DNA of 64,000 nucleotides from Roseomonas sp. (GCA_020249465.1 JADCFP010000063.1:1-64000), one strand, 5' to 3'. Counted from the first letter of the stretch, positions 17,424 through 25,870 are shown. Made by a program: numbers and translations. The notes: generated by a model not told the origin, from the letters alone.

Positions 17424-18515
17424 ATGCAGAAAGCCATTCCCTGCACGCTGATGCGCGGCGGCACCAGCCGCGGCCCCTATTTCCTGCGCCATGATCTGCC
17501 CGAGGATCGGGAAGCGATGGGCCGCGTCTTGCTCGCCGCCATGGGATCACCCGATGCGCGGCAGATTGATGGGCTGGGTGGGGCGACGACGCTGACCAGC
17601 AAGGTTTGCATTGTCTCTCGTGCCGCGGCCGGTGACGCGCAGCAGGTGGATTATCTGTTCGCGCAGGTTTCCGTGGATCGCGCCTTTGTGGATTGGGGGC
17701 CGACGTGCGGGAATATGCTGGCGGGCGTTGGGCCTTTTGCGATTGAAAGCGGGCTGGTCCTAGCGGAAGAGGGCGAAACCCGCGTAATGATCCGCGCGGT
17801 GAATACGGGCGCGATGATCGAAGCCGTGGTGCAAACGCCAGGCAAGCGCGTGAATTATGAGGGCGATACCGCGATTGCCGGCGTGCCCGGCACGGCTGCC
17901 CCCATTGTGCTGAATTTCGCCGATGCGGTGGGCGGTGCCACCGGCAAGCTGATGCCAACCGGCAATGCGATTGATGTGATTGATGGCGTCGCAGTCACCT
18001 GCCTTGATATCTGCATGCCGGTGGTGATCGCGCGCGCGCGGGATTTCGGCAAAACCGCGCGTGAGACCGCCAAGGAATTGGATGCCGACAAGGACTTCAT
18101 GGCACGGATTGAGGCCATTCGCCGCAAGGCGAGCCTTGCCATGGGCATGGGCGATGCCGAAGGCCGCGTCATTCCGAAATTCGCCATTATCGCGGAACCG
18201 GCTGGTGGGCAGGGCGGTGTCGCGGCGCGGTATTTCACGCCACTCGCCTGCCATGAGGCGATGGCGGTGACGGGCGGGATTTGCATCGCAAGTGCTTGCG
18301 TGCTGCCGGGCACGGTGGCGGAAGGTGTGGCGCAAATCACCGGCGCGGATCGGGAGACGATTGTGCTGGAACACCCAACCGGCAGCATGGAAGCGGTGAT
18401 CACCACGCGGCGCGCGGCGGATGGATCGCGCGAGGTGATTTCGGGTGGCACGCTGCGGACCGCGCGCCGCCTGATGGCGGGCGAGGTTTATGTCCCCGCC
18501 CGCGCTTGGGGTTAG
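17424..18515 (+). CDS. PrpF-family isomerase (4-oxalomesaconate tautomerase-like)
   Basis: 363 residues of the PrpF/diaminopimelate-epimerase-like fold. The N-terminal MRGGTSRGPYF motif, CGNMLAGVGPFA with the active-site cysteine, and a second-domain cysteine-bearing segment (GGICIASACV) place it in the group that includes GalD/LigU tautomerases and 2-methylaconitate isomerase PrpF. These enzymes move a double bond in unsaturated tricarboxylates. It starts 11 bp after the TctAB fusion, so its substrate is probably the acid imported by that transporter or an early product of it. Which acid is not shown. A paralogue lies at 52728. Confidence 0.85.
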   Translation: MQKAIPCTLMRGGTSRGPYFLRHDLPEDREAMGRVLLAAMGSPDARQIDGLGGATTLTSKVCIVSRAAAGDAQQVDYLFAQVSVDRAFVDWGPTCGNMLAGVGPFAIESGLVLAEEGETRVMIRAVNTGAMIEAVVQTPGKRVNYEGDTAIAGVPGTAAPIVLNFADAVGGATGKLMPTGNAIDVIDGVAVTCLDICMPVVIARARDFGKTARETAKELDADKDFMARIEAIRRKASLAMGMGDAEGRVIPKFAIIAEPAGGQGGVAARYFTPLACHEAMAVTGGICIASACVLPGTVAEGVAQITGADRETIVLEHPTGSMEAVITTRRAADGSREVISGGTLRTARRLMAGEVYVPARAWG

Positions 18516-18521
18516 GCCATT

Positions 18522-18565
18522 CATGGTGTGATCCGCCAAACGGACCACACCATGACTCATTTTTT
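18522..18565 (+). terminator. Intrinsic terminator after the prpF-like gene
   Basis: CATGGTGTG (18522-18530) pairs with CACACCATG (18546-18554), with a further inner TCCG/CGGA pairing around a CCAAA loop. Six T residues (18560-18565) follow five bases after the stem. This is the best rho-independent terminator in the window; it closes the tctC-tctAB-prpF transcript. The T-run abuts the 57-bp tandem repeat. Confidence 0.8.
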
Positions 18566-18723
18566 GCGCGGCTGATTCACGGCTTCGGCCTTCAGCCTCC
18601 GCCGATCAGGCACTTGGTATTTGCGCGGCTGATTCACGGCTTCGGCCTTCAGCCTCCGCCGATCAGGCACTTGGTATTTGCGCGGCTGATTCACGGCTTC
18701 GGCCTTCAGCCTCCGCCGATCAG
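18564..18723. repeat. 57-bp tandem repeat, 2.8 copies
   Basis: Units start at 18564, 18621 and 18678; the first two are full 57-bp copies that look identical, and the third runs for 46 bp to 18723. Each unit begins TTGCGCGGCTGATTCACGG and contains the GGCTTCGGCCTTCAGCC stretch, which can fold on itself. 57 is a multiple of three, so all copies keep one reading frame. The end of the third copy (bases TCA at 18720-18722) is the stop codon of the minus-strand decarboxylase subunit, so the array grew from or next to that gene's 3' end, between two convergent genes. Confidence 0.95.
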
Positions 18724-19316
18724 ACGCGCACCGCCATCCCGCGCATAAAGGTCTCCCGGAAGCGGATCGGGTCGCGGTCCGTTTGCGTTTTGCCGGGTTC
18801 ATTATCAATCCGCGCGCCGATCACATGCGGGCCATCGGTGGCAAGGGCGCGGTCAATCAGCGCATCGAACTCTGCCTCATCCGCCGCCCAATGGGCGGAG
18901 GCAATGCCAGAGGCACGCGCAATCGCCACCAGATCGGTGCCGGCTTTTGCTGCCGGTGTGCCCTGGCCGCCGGTGATCTGATAAATGCCATTGTCCCAGA
19001 TGATCACAATCAGATTCTTCGGCGCCTGCGCGGCAATGGTGGAAAGGCAGCCAAGCTGCATCAGCAGTGATCCATCGCCTTCCAGTGCGAAAACGCGCCG
19101 TTCCGGCTGAGCAATGGCAACCCCCATGGCAATCGGTGCGGCCAATCCCATGCTGCCCAGCATGTAGAAATTCTCGGCGCGATGGCCGGCGGCCCATAAA
19201 TCCCAGTTGGAATTGCCAATGCCGCCAATCACGGCTTCCTGCTTCGTCAGCTTGCCCACCACGCGCCTGGTCAGCGCCGCGCGGTTCATCACCTGCGTAT
19301 TGCGACGGTCTTCCAT
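18720..19316 (-). CDS. ThDP-dependent decarboxylase, beta (ThDP-binding) subunit, sulfopyruvate/phosphonopyruvate decarboxylase-like
   Basis: 198 residues corresponding to the C-terminal PP domain of ThDP enzymes. The cofactor motif GDGS (80-83) is followed about 25 residues later by DNGIYQ (about 109-114), which replaces the usual NN. GNSNWDLW and SMGLAAPIAMG are typical of sulfopyruvate decarboxylase ComE and phosphonopyruvate decarboxylase. The ATG at 19316 overlaps the alpha-subunit stop by one base (TAATG), so the subunits are coupled and form one enzyme. The substrate is a 2-oxo acid; sulfopyruvate or phosphonopyruvate is possible but unproven. Its stop lies inside the 57-bp repeat array. 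Confidence 0.82.
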   Translation of the reverse strand: MEDRRNTQVMNRAALTRRVVGKLTKQEAVIGGIGNSNWDLWAAGHRAENFYMLGSMGLAAPIAMGVAIAQPERRVFALEGDGSLLMQLGCLSTIAAQAPKNLIVIIWDNGIYQITGGQGTPAAKAGTDLVAIARASGIASAHWAADEAEFDALIDRALATDGPHVIGARIDNEPGKTQTDRDPIRFRETFMRGMAVRV

Positions 19317-19843
19317 TATTTGCGCCCCCCGGTCAGCAGCGGTGAGAGGATCAGGCAGGCCGGCCAACGTGTGGCAAAGGCCTGGCGCATGGTGCGGTCC
19401 GCGATGAAGGCGGCCTCATCCATGCGGGACAGGGTGTGGTGTTCAATGCCCATGCTGTCCAGAATCGGGCGCATGGTGCGGCAGACAATTGCCTGGCCGG
19501 GATTGAATTCACCCAGCGTGCCGCGTTCGCTCACCATCATCAGCACCGGGATTTGGCTGGCCACAACAAGGGAAGCGAGAACATTCGGCAGCGTCGCAAA
19601 ACCCGATGTCTGCATCAGCACAATGCCGCGCATGCCGGCCATGGTGGCGCCGGCGACAATGCCAATGGCTTCTTCCTCTCGCGCGGCGGCGAAGGTGGTG
19701 AAGAAGGGATCGGCATGGCAGCCCTCAATCAGGGGGCGGAGCACATTATCCGGCACATAGGTGACCAGCCGGACATCATGGTCCTTCAAGGCCTGGCGAA
19801 TAATGCCATGCCAGCTTGGCGCGCTTTCGGCGGCACTCGACAT
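19316..19843 (-). CDS. ThDP-dependent decarboxylase, alpha subunit, sulfopyruvate/phosphonopyruvate decarboxylase-like
   Basis: 175 residues matching the N-terminal pyrimidine-binding domain of ThDP decarboxylases. TYVPDNVLRPLI near the start and AAREEEAIGIVAGATMAG, carrying the glutamate that activates the cofactor, followed by MQTSGFATLPNVLASL, are typical of ComD-type alpha subunits. Together with the beta subunit it makes the equivalent of a single-chain phosphonopyruvate decarboxylase. The pair is convergent with the tctC-tctAB-prpF group; similar decarboxylase pairs near Bug/Ttt genes suggest a role in 2-oxo-acid breakdown rather than coenzyme M synthesis, but this is inference. Confidence 0.82.
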   Translation of the reverse strand: MSSAAESAPSWHGIIRQALKDHDVRLVTYVPDNVLRPLIEGCHADPFFTTFAAAREEEAIGIVAGATMAGMRGIVLMQTSGFATLPNVLASLVVASQIPVLMMVSERGTLGEFNPGQAIVCRTMRPILDSMGIEHHTLSRMDEAAFIADRTMRQAFATRWPACLILSPLLTGGRK

Positions 19844-19892
19844 GATGGGCGTTTACTCCGTTGCTGTAAGAAGCGGTGAGTCTATGGCGAGA

Positions 19893-19936
19893 GCATTTTC
19901 AAGCCAAGTGGACACACTTGGCGGCTCGGAAAATGC
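19893..19936. repeat. Two-tier palindromic intergenic element (GCCAAGTG type)
   Basis: Outer arms GCATTTTC (19893-19900) and GAAAATGC (19929-19936) enclose inner arms GCCAAGTG (19903-19910) and CACTTGGC (19915-19922) with a four-base loop. A related, more diverged element is at 33990-34009 with the same GCCAAGT...ACTTGGC core. It lies in the 125-bp gap between the decarboxylase alpha gene and the AEC transporter. It could act as a terminator or be a small palindromic repeat family. Confidence 0.75.
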
Positions 19937-19968
19937 GACCCAACAAAAGCTGCGCGCGCGCTAAGCGT

Positions 19969-20907
19969 TCAGGGCACCGGCGCATCCAGAAGCCAAGCCG
20001 TGGCGGGGAAGGCGATGGACGCGATGATGGTGGTGAACAGCACGGCGGCTGAGGCTTCCTCCGCCCCCACCCCCTGGCGTTGCGCAAGCAGATAGGCATT
20101 GGTCGCGGTTGGCATCGCCGCCAGCAGCACGCCGCAAATCACCCAAAACGGATCAAGCGCCAACCAGCTTCCCAGCACGAACCACACCAGCGCGGGGTAG
20201 ATGAACAGCTTCGCCGCCGTAATGCCAAAAGCCACCGCGAAAAGCTGCCCGCCAATTTTCAACCGCGCGAGCGTCCCGCCCAAGGCGAATAGCGCCGTTG
20301 GTCCGGCGGCGTTGCCCAGGAAGGACAGGAAGCGTTCGATCGGTGCGGGGATGGGCAGCTCCAACCCAGCGGAGGCTGCGCCCAGCGCGATGGAAAGGAT
20401 CACCGGGTTCTTGAGCAGGCCGCGCAGCCCGGCCATCACGGCCTTGAGCCCCTCACCCTTTGCGGAAGGCGCCATCAGCATGGACCCAAGCGCGATGATC
20501 ACCGCGACTTCCGCGACAATCGCCATGGCAACCGGCCCGGCGATGCGCGGCCCCAGCATGGGTAGCATCAGCGGCGGCGCCAAATAGCCGACATTGCCCA
20601 TGGCGGCAGCCGCGCCAAAGGCGGAACCGATGCGGATATTGCCGCGCGCGACGCGCCCGATCAGCATCACCACGGCGAAGATACTCAGGCAGGCCCCCAG
20701 ATAGCCTGCGAAATAAATCGCATCAAAGCTTTCGCGCAAAGGCTGTGCGGCCATCAGCTTGAACAACATCGCCGGCAAAGCGACGTTGAAGCTGAACAGC
20801 CCAATCGCCTCCATCGCGGTCGGCGGCATCCATTTGCGCTTCGCCGCGGTGAAGCCGAAGGCCACCACTGCGAAAATCGGCAGGCAAAGGGCGAGGAAAG
20901 CAAGCAC
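19969..20907 (-). CDS. AEC-family membrane transporter
   Basis: 312 residues with about ten hydrophobic helices split into two five-helix halves by a cytoplasmic loop near residue 160. The N-terminal PIFAVVAFGF and later NVALPAMLFKL, and the second-half GGTLARL segment, match the auxin efflux carrier (AEC/MdcF) family. Bacterial members carry malonate, malate or other organic acids, so it fits the carboxylate theme; the true substrate is unknown. The best start is a GTG at 20907 without a clear ribosome binding site, so the start is uncertain. Confidence 0.85.
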   Translation of the reverse strand: MLAFLALCLPIFAVVAFGFTAAKRKWMPPTAMEAIGLFSFNVALPAMLFKLMAAQPLRESFDAIYFAGYLGACLSIFAVVMLIGRVARGNIRIGSAFGAAAAMGNVGYLAPPLMLPMLGPRIAGPVAMAIVAEVAVIIALGSMLMAPSAKGEGLKAVMAGLRGLLKNPVILSIALGAASAGLELPIPAPIERFLSFLGNAAGPTALFALGGTLARLKIGGQLFAVAFGITAAKLFIYPALVWFVLGSWLALDPFWVICGVLLAAMPTATNAYLLAQRQGVGAEEASAAVLFTTIIASIAFPATAWLLDAPVP

Positions 20908-20952
20908 GGCTGAGGAGACTAACCCGGATCAGCCGCGCCGCGAAACATGCGG

Positions 20953-22084
20953 CTATTGCGCCTTGGCGCTGGCTTCGCTGCGCGTTGCGCCGACGCGCGA
21001 TGCAAGCGACGCCGCCAGGAAATCATCAAGCTCCCCATCCAGCACGGCGGCGGGATTGCCCTTTTCAACGCCGGTGCGCAGATCCTTCACCATTTGATAG
21101 GGCTGCAAGACGTAGCTGCGGATCTGATGGCCCCAGCCGATATCGGTCTTGCCGGCCTCGGTCGCGGCATTCACCGCTTCGCGCTTGGACAATTCCAATT
21201 CGTAGAGTCGCGCCTTCAGCATATTCATGGCAATGGCACGGTTGCGATGCTGGCTGCGATCCTGGGTGGAAGCCACCACAATCCCGGTTGGGATATGGGT
21301 GAAGCGCACGCCCGATTCCGTCTTGTTCACATGCTGCCCGCCGGCGCCGGAAGCGCGGAAGGTGTCGGTCTTAAGGTCTGCCGGATTGACCTCAATCTCG
21401 ATCTTGTCGTCAATCACGGGATAGACGTAGACGGACGCAAAGCTGGTATGCCGGCGCGCTGCCGAATCAAACGGGCTGATTCGCACCAGCCGATGCACGC
21501 CGCTTTCGGTCTTGAGCCAGCCATAGGCATTGGGGCCGCTGATCTGAATGGTGGCGGATTTCAACCCCGCCTGCTCGCCCGGGCTTTCTTCGGTCAGCAC
21601 CACCTTATAGCCATGCTGTTCCGCCCAGCGCGAATACATGCGCAGCAGCATTTCCGCCCAATCCTGCGCTTCCGTGCCGCCGCTGCCGGAATTCACTTCC
21701 AAAAACGCGTCATTGGCATCGGCTTCGCCGGAAAGCAGGCTTTCAATCTCGCGCTTCTTCGCTTCTGCCGCAAGGCGTTCAAGATCGGCGGTGGCGGCAT
21801 TGGCAGTATCGGCATCGCCCTCAGCCTCGGCCAATTCAATCAGGCCGAGCGCATCTTCCACATCGCGTTCAAGGCGCTTCACGCCATCAATCTGTTCGGA
21901 AAGCCGGCCACGTTCGCGCATGACGCGCCCTGCCTCATCGGCATTATTCCAGAGCGTCGGGTCTTCAACCCGCGCGTTCAGTTCTTCGAGACGACGGACA
22001 GAGGCATCCCAGTCAAAGATGCCTCCTCAGCAGGGCCACCGAAGCGGTGATCTGCTCGTGCAGGGAAAGGGCGTCAGCGCGCAT
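20953..22084 (-). CDS. prfB: Peptide chain release factor 2 with programmed +1 frameshift
   Basis: The full gene starts at ATG 22084, reads 23 codons ([11 protein letters not shown] to RRHL), meets an in-frame TGA at 22015-22013 and continues in the +1 frame ([13 protein letters not shown]...) to 20953, giving 376 residues. The SPF anticodon-like tripeptide that reads TGA/TAA stops (about 203-205) and the catalytic GGQ loop (about 248-250) are present. RF2 releases finished proteins at TGA and TAA codons. Low RF2 slows termination at its own TGA and favours the frameshift, so the gene regulates itself. It starts 9 bp after the mrcA stop. Calling only the long frame from 21921 would lose the first 54 residues. 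Confidence 0.95.
22012..22027 (-). other. prfB programmed +1 frameshift site
   Basis: Read on the minus strand the site is AGGAGG CAT CTT TGA C: an internal Shine-Dalgarno sequence three bases before the slippery CTT, then the TGA stop with a following C. This is the same spacing and slippery codon as the classic Escherichia coli prfB site. The ribosome slips from CTT to TTT and continues with GAC. Confidence 0.93.
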
Positions 22085-22093
22085 GATGCGTGG

Positions 22094-24682
22094 CTAATAG
22101 AGCCCGCCGAGGTCCCTGTCGAGGCGGTTCGCACCAGAGCCACCACGTGAGCCCGCCCCATCGTCACGATCGCCGATGAAGGAATCGCGCCAACGCTGCG
22201 CGCTATTTTCCGTGCCTGGGCGGAAGGGTTCCATGATGCTGCCATTGCCCGCCGCTACGCGCAGCAAAGTGATGCCCGATGGGCGCCGGAAGGGCACGGG
22301 CGGGCTGCCGGCCAGCGCTGCGGCCACCGTATCGCGGAAAATCGGTGCGGCATTGCCGCCGCCGGTTTCGTTATTGCCAAGGCTGCGCGGTTCATCAAAG
22401 CCAATCCAGACCGCGACAACGATATCGGGCGTGAAGCCCACAAACCAATTATCCTTGTAATCATCCGTGGTGCCGGTCTTGCCCGCCACCGGGCGGCCCA
22501 GGCGCGATCCGATAGTGCCTGCCGCCGTGCCGCGCGCCACCACGCCTTCCAGAATGCTCACCATCTGATAGGCCGAAATCGGGTCAGTCGCGCGCGGCCT
22601 TTCGCCCGCCTCAAGGCGCGGCGGGCCAGCTTCCGGGCCGGAAGCGCAAGCGGCGCAAGTGCGGTGATCCGCGCGCCAGATCACGCGCCCGCGCCTGTCC
22701 TGCACTGAATCGATCAGCGTCGGCGTCACGCGAAAACCGCCATTGGCAAAGGCGCCATAACCCGCGGCCATGCGGAGCACCGTGGTCTCCCCGGCGCCAA
22801 GCGACATCGCCAAATAGCGCGGCATATTGTCAATCACGCCAAAGCGCCGCGCCGCATCGGAAACGGACGCCATGCCGATATGATCCGCAAGGCGTACCGT
22901 CACCAGGTTAAGGCTGCGTTCCATCGCGCTCCGCATCGTCACCCAGCCATTATAGGTATTGGCGTTGTAGTTCTGCGGCTTCCAGAGCCCTTGCGGCGTC
23001 ATGATTTCCACCGGTTCATCAGGGATTTCCTGATTGGGCGGAATGCCTTTTTCAAGCGCCGCGATATAGACAAACGGCTTGAAGGAAGACCCTGGCTGGC
23101 GTTGCGCCTGGGCTGCGCGGTTGAACCAGGATTTTTCCAAAGCCCAGCCGCCAACCATGGCCATGACTCGCCCGGTTTGTGGGTCAAGCGCCACCACCGC
23201 GCCTTCGGCCAGCGGAATCTGCCTGAGCGTCAGGCGTTCCGGCCGGGCTGGCCGATTGCGCTGCGCGGCTTCGGCGGGCAGGGATTCCACCAGCACCACA
23301 TCGCCGGGGTTGACCACATCCTGCACCCGGCGCGGTTCAGGCCCAAGGCGCCCATCGGGCAGCACGGGCCGTGCCCAGGGGCGCAAGTCTTCCAGGAAAA
23401 GCGTGCCCTGTTGCGGTTCCGCCGGGCGGCGCGGGTCCCGCCGTTCCAGCCAGCCAAGCCGCGCTTCCTGGGGCCTGACTTCCAGCACCACGGCCAGGCG
23501 CCATTCGGGCAAGGCGCCGGGTGGGCGCGGTGCATCGGCCAGCGCCGGCATCCATTCAGTGGCATTGGCGGAAATCTTGGTCACCGGGCCGCGCCAGCCG
23601 CCGCGCCTGCGGTCATAATTCATCAGCCCATCGCGCAGCGCGCGTTCAGCGGCGGTTTGGATGGCGGGTTCAAGGCTGGTGCGCACCACCAGGCCACCCA
23701 TGGTGGTTTGCTCCACCCCGAAGCGCTGGATCAATTCGCGCCGCACTTCTTCGGTGAAATGCTGGCCCGCCTGCAATTGATCCTGCCGGCGTGTGGGCCG
23801 CGCCAGCAGCGCCTCAGCACGCGCCGCGCGGGCTTCTTCCGCGGTGATCGCGCGGTCTTCCAGCATGCGTTCAATCACCCAATCGCGCCTGGCCTTGGCG
23901 GCATCCGCGCGGCGGATTGGGTGATAATTATTCGGCGCCTTGGGCAGCGCGGCGAGGTAAGCGACATCCGCGACAGTCAATTCATCCAGGCTCTTGTTGA
24001 AATAGACCTGCGCGGCGGCAGCCACGCCATAGGCCTGCTGGCCAAGGAAAATCTCGTTCAGATACAATTCCAGGATGCGGTCCTTGCTCAGCGCCTTTTC
24101 GATGCGCAGCGCCAGAATTGCCTCCCGCGCCTTGCGCGTGAAGGACCGATCGGCCCCCACCAGCATGTTCTTCGCGACCTGCTGGGTGATGGTGGAAGCG
24201 CCGCTCATGCGCCGGCCGCTGCCATATTGCTCGGCGGCCTGGATCACGGCGCGCAGAATACCCAAGGGGTCAATGCCGGTATGTTCGCGAAAGCGCTGAT
24301 CCTCGGCCGAGATGAATGCCTGCTGCACGCGCTGCGGGATCGCCTCAATCGGGACGAAGATGCGCCGTTCCTGCGCCAATTCGGCCATCAGCCGGCTATC
24401 GGCAGCGTAAACGCGGCTCATTTGCGGGGGCTCATATTCCGCGAGCCAGCCGTAATCCGGCAAATCCTGCGCGAAATGATGATAGGCGCCATAGGCAGCG
24501 ATCCCGCCGGCCAGGATTATTGCGGCGCCCAGGCTGAACAGCCAGCGCAAGACGCTGAAGCGCCGCCGGCGTTTTTGCTTTTTGGGTTTGGGCGGCGAAG
24601 GCTCGGCGCGCGGCGGCTCAGCCCCCGGCGCGGTGCGCTGAGGGTCAAGCGGTTGTTCGGCACGCAATTCCGGCGACGTCAT
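22094..24682 (-). CDS. mrcA: Penicillin-binding protein 1A
   Basis: 862 residues, a class A bifunctional PBP. A basic cytoplasmic tail (KPKKQKRRRR, 33-42) precedes one membrane helix (about 44-64). The GT51 glycosyltransferase domain (about 85-260) has the catalytic EDQRF motif (127-131) and polymerises lipid II; an OB-like insert (about 360-490) follows; the transpeptidase domain has SSFK (532-535, catalytic Ser532), SLN (590-592) and KTG (735-737) and cross-links peptides. ATG 24682 is preferred over 24700 by family length. The amiC-mrcA-prfB order is common in alphaproteobacteria. Confidence 0.95.
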   Translation of the reverse strand: MTSPELRAEQPLDPQRTAPGAEPPRAEPSPPKPKKQKRRRRFSVLRWLFSLGAAIILAGGIAAYGAYHHFAQDLPDYGWLAEYEPPQMSRVYAADSRLMAELAQERRIFVPIEAIPQRVQQAFISAEDQRFREHTGIDPLGILRAVIQAAEQYGSGRRMSGASTITQQVAKNMLVGADRSFTRKAREAILALRIEKALSKDRILELYLNEIFLGQQAYGVAAAAQVYFNKSLDELTVADVAYLAALPKAPNNYHPIRRADAAKARRDWVIERMLEDRAITAEEARAARAEALLARPTRRQDQLQAGQHFTEEVRRELIQRFGVEQTTMGGLVVRTSLEPAIQTAAERALRDGLMNYDRRRGGWRGPVTKISANATEWMPALADAPRPPGALPEWRLAVVLEVRPQEARLGWLERRDPRRPAEPQQGTLFLEDLRPWARPVLPDGRLGPEPRRVQDVVNPGDVVLVESLPAEAAQRNRPARPERLTLRQIPLAEGAVVALDPQTGRVMAMVGGWALEKSWFNRAAQAQRQPGSSFKPFVYIAALEKGIPPNQEIPDEPVEIMTPQGLWKPQNYNANTYNGWVTMRSAMERSLNLVTVRLADHIGMASVSDAARRFGVIDNMPRYLAMSLGAGETTVLRMAAGYGAFANGGFRVTPTLIDSVQDRRGRVIWRADHRTCAACASGPEAGPPRLEAGERPRATDPISAYQMVSILEGVVARGTAAGTIGSRLGRPVAGKTGTTDDYKDNWFVGFTPDIVVAVWIGFDEPRSLGNNETGGGNAAPIFRDTVAAALAGSPPVPFRRPSGITLLRVAAGNGSIMEPFRPGTENSAQRWRDSFIGDRDDGAGSRGGSGANRLDRDLGGLY

Positions 24683-24739
24683 GGTGGCGCCTGGATACAC
24701 GGTTCCGCTGAAAAGCGCGACATGAGAAGGGGGGGTATT

Positions 24740-25870
24740 TCAACCCGGTGTCGGGCGCTGGGTTGACCCAAGCCAGGCTTCCACCGCCCGCGCCAGGCTG
24801 GCCGCGATCAGCGCGCGGTGTTCGGGCGTGCGCAGTGCGGCCTCATCCCCCGGGTCGGAGAGGAACCCCATCTCCACGAGCACCGATGGCACTTCCGGCG
24901 CCTTCAACACAATAAAGCCCGCTTCGCGCCTGGGTTTCGGCAGCACATCCACCGTGCGGGTCAATTCGCGCACGGCCACGCGGGCGAAACGGGCGGAATC
25001 GCCCAGTGTTTCCTGGCGCATCAGGCTCAGTAATATCGCCTGCACTTCAAGCGGTACGGAGGGCAAGCTGAGGCCACCCGCCAGATCGGCATTGTTTTCG
25101 CGCTGGGCGAGGGCTTCAGCCAACGGGTCGCTGGCGGTCTCCGCCAGGGTATAGACGCTGGCGCCCTTCGCCCCCGGTGCGGAATCGGCATGGAGCGAGA
25201 TCAGCAGCGCTGCGTCCCGCGTGCGGGCGAAGGCCACACGATCGGCGAGTGAGACGAATTCATCGCGATCCCGCGTCATGGCGACGCGGCAGTTGCCGCC
25301 TTCCTGCAATTTGCGCCGCAGCGCCTGAGCGGCGGCGAGTGTCAGGCGCTTTTCTTCCGTGCCGCGCCGGCCAATGGCGCCGGGGTCATAGCCGCCATGG
25401 CCGGGGTCAATCACCACCAATGGCAAAGCAGGGGCGTTGCCTTGTGCGATTGGCATGTCACGCCGCGCCGCTGCCGCGAAGGCATCCGTGCTGGCGGGGG
25501 AGATTTCCACCACCAGCCGCCCCGCTGGACCCGGCAGGCGGCGCGGCAAAGCGGGGCGCGCCAGTGTGAGGCGCAATTCCATGGCTTCGGCATCAAAGAC
25601 CGCGCTGGCGACCGGCCCCGCCGAGCCAAGCCGCGCCGGCCCCTGCCAGGCCACGCCGGGCAGGGAGAGCACAAGGCGTGGGGGCTCAGCCAGGGCGCGC
25701 AATTCCCAGGACATCGGGCCTTCGAGTGTGAGTGCAAGCCGCGCCGCCCGACCTTCAGTGGTGAGCCTTGCGCCATTGACGGAAGCGCCCAAGGCCGGCT
25801 GGGTACCGCCCAGAACCGCACCGCCCAAGCCCAGGAAATGCCGGCGCCCTATGCCCATGCTGGCTTTCAT
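24740..25870 (-). CDS. amiC: N-acetylmuramoyl-L-alanine amidase (AmiC type)
   Basis: 376 residues. The N-terminus has a twin-arginine signal (GRRHFLGLGG, residues about 8-17), as in AmiC. An AMIN-like beta domain (about 35-140) should target it to the septum or wall. The Amidase_3 domain has VVIDPGHGGYDPGA with the first zinc histidine, the EKRLTL glutamate, ISLHADS with a further zinc ligand and SVLVEMGFLSD with the catalytic glutamate. It cleaves stem peptides from peptidoglycan for cell separation. ATG 25870 and 25858 are both possible; a strong hairpin lies directly upstream. It ends 57 bp before mrcA. Confidence 0.9.
   Translation of the reverse strand: MKASMGIGRRHFLGLGGAVLGGTQPALGASVNGARLTTEGRAARLALTLEGPMSWELRALAEPPRLVLSLPGVAWQGPARLGSAGPVASAVFDAEAMELRLTLARPALPRRLPGPAGRLVVEISPASTDAFAAAARRDMPIAQGNAPALPLVVIDPGHGGYDPGAIGRRGTEEKRLTLAAAQALRRKLQEGGNCRVAMTRDRDEFVSLADRVAFARTRDAALLISLHADSAPGAKGASVYTLAETASDPLAEALAQRENNADLAGGLSLPSVPLEVQAILLSLMRQETLGDSARFARVAVRELTRTVDVLPKPRREAGFIVLKAPEVPSVLVEMGFLSDPGDEAALRTPEHRALIAASLARAVEAWLGSTQRPTPG

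Noticed and set aside
18564-18723. CRISPR array
   Set aside because: Units are contiguous without unique spacers, the period is 57 bp, and there are no cas genes.
18281-18748. 155-codon plus-strand frame containing three ARLIHGFGLQPPPIR repeats
   Set aside because: It comes from the 57-bp tandem DNA repeat read in frame and overlaps the 3' ends of two real genes; no start signal or homology.
18557-18808. 83-codon minus-strand frame with repeated RRLKAEAVNQPRK blocks
   Set aside because: Also a product of the in-frame tandem repeat; it overlaps the decarboxylase beta gene in another frame.
22880-24766. 628-codon open frame on the plus strand across mrcA
   Set aside because: It is antisense to a complete PBP1A with all catalytic motifs, has no recognisable domain and is rich in His/Arg/Gly/Ala as expected from GC-rich shadow frames.
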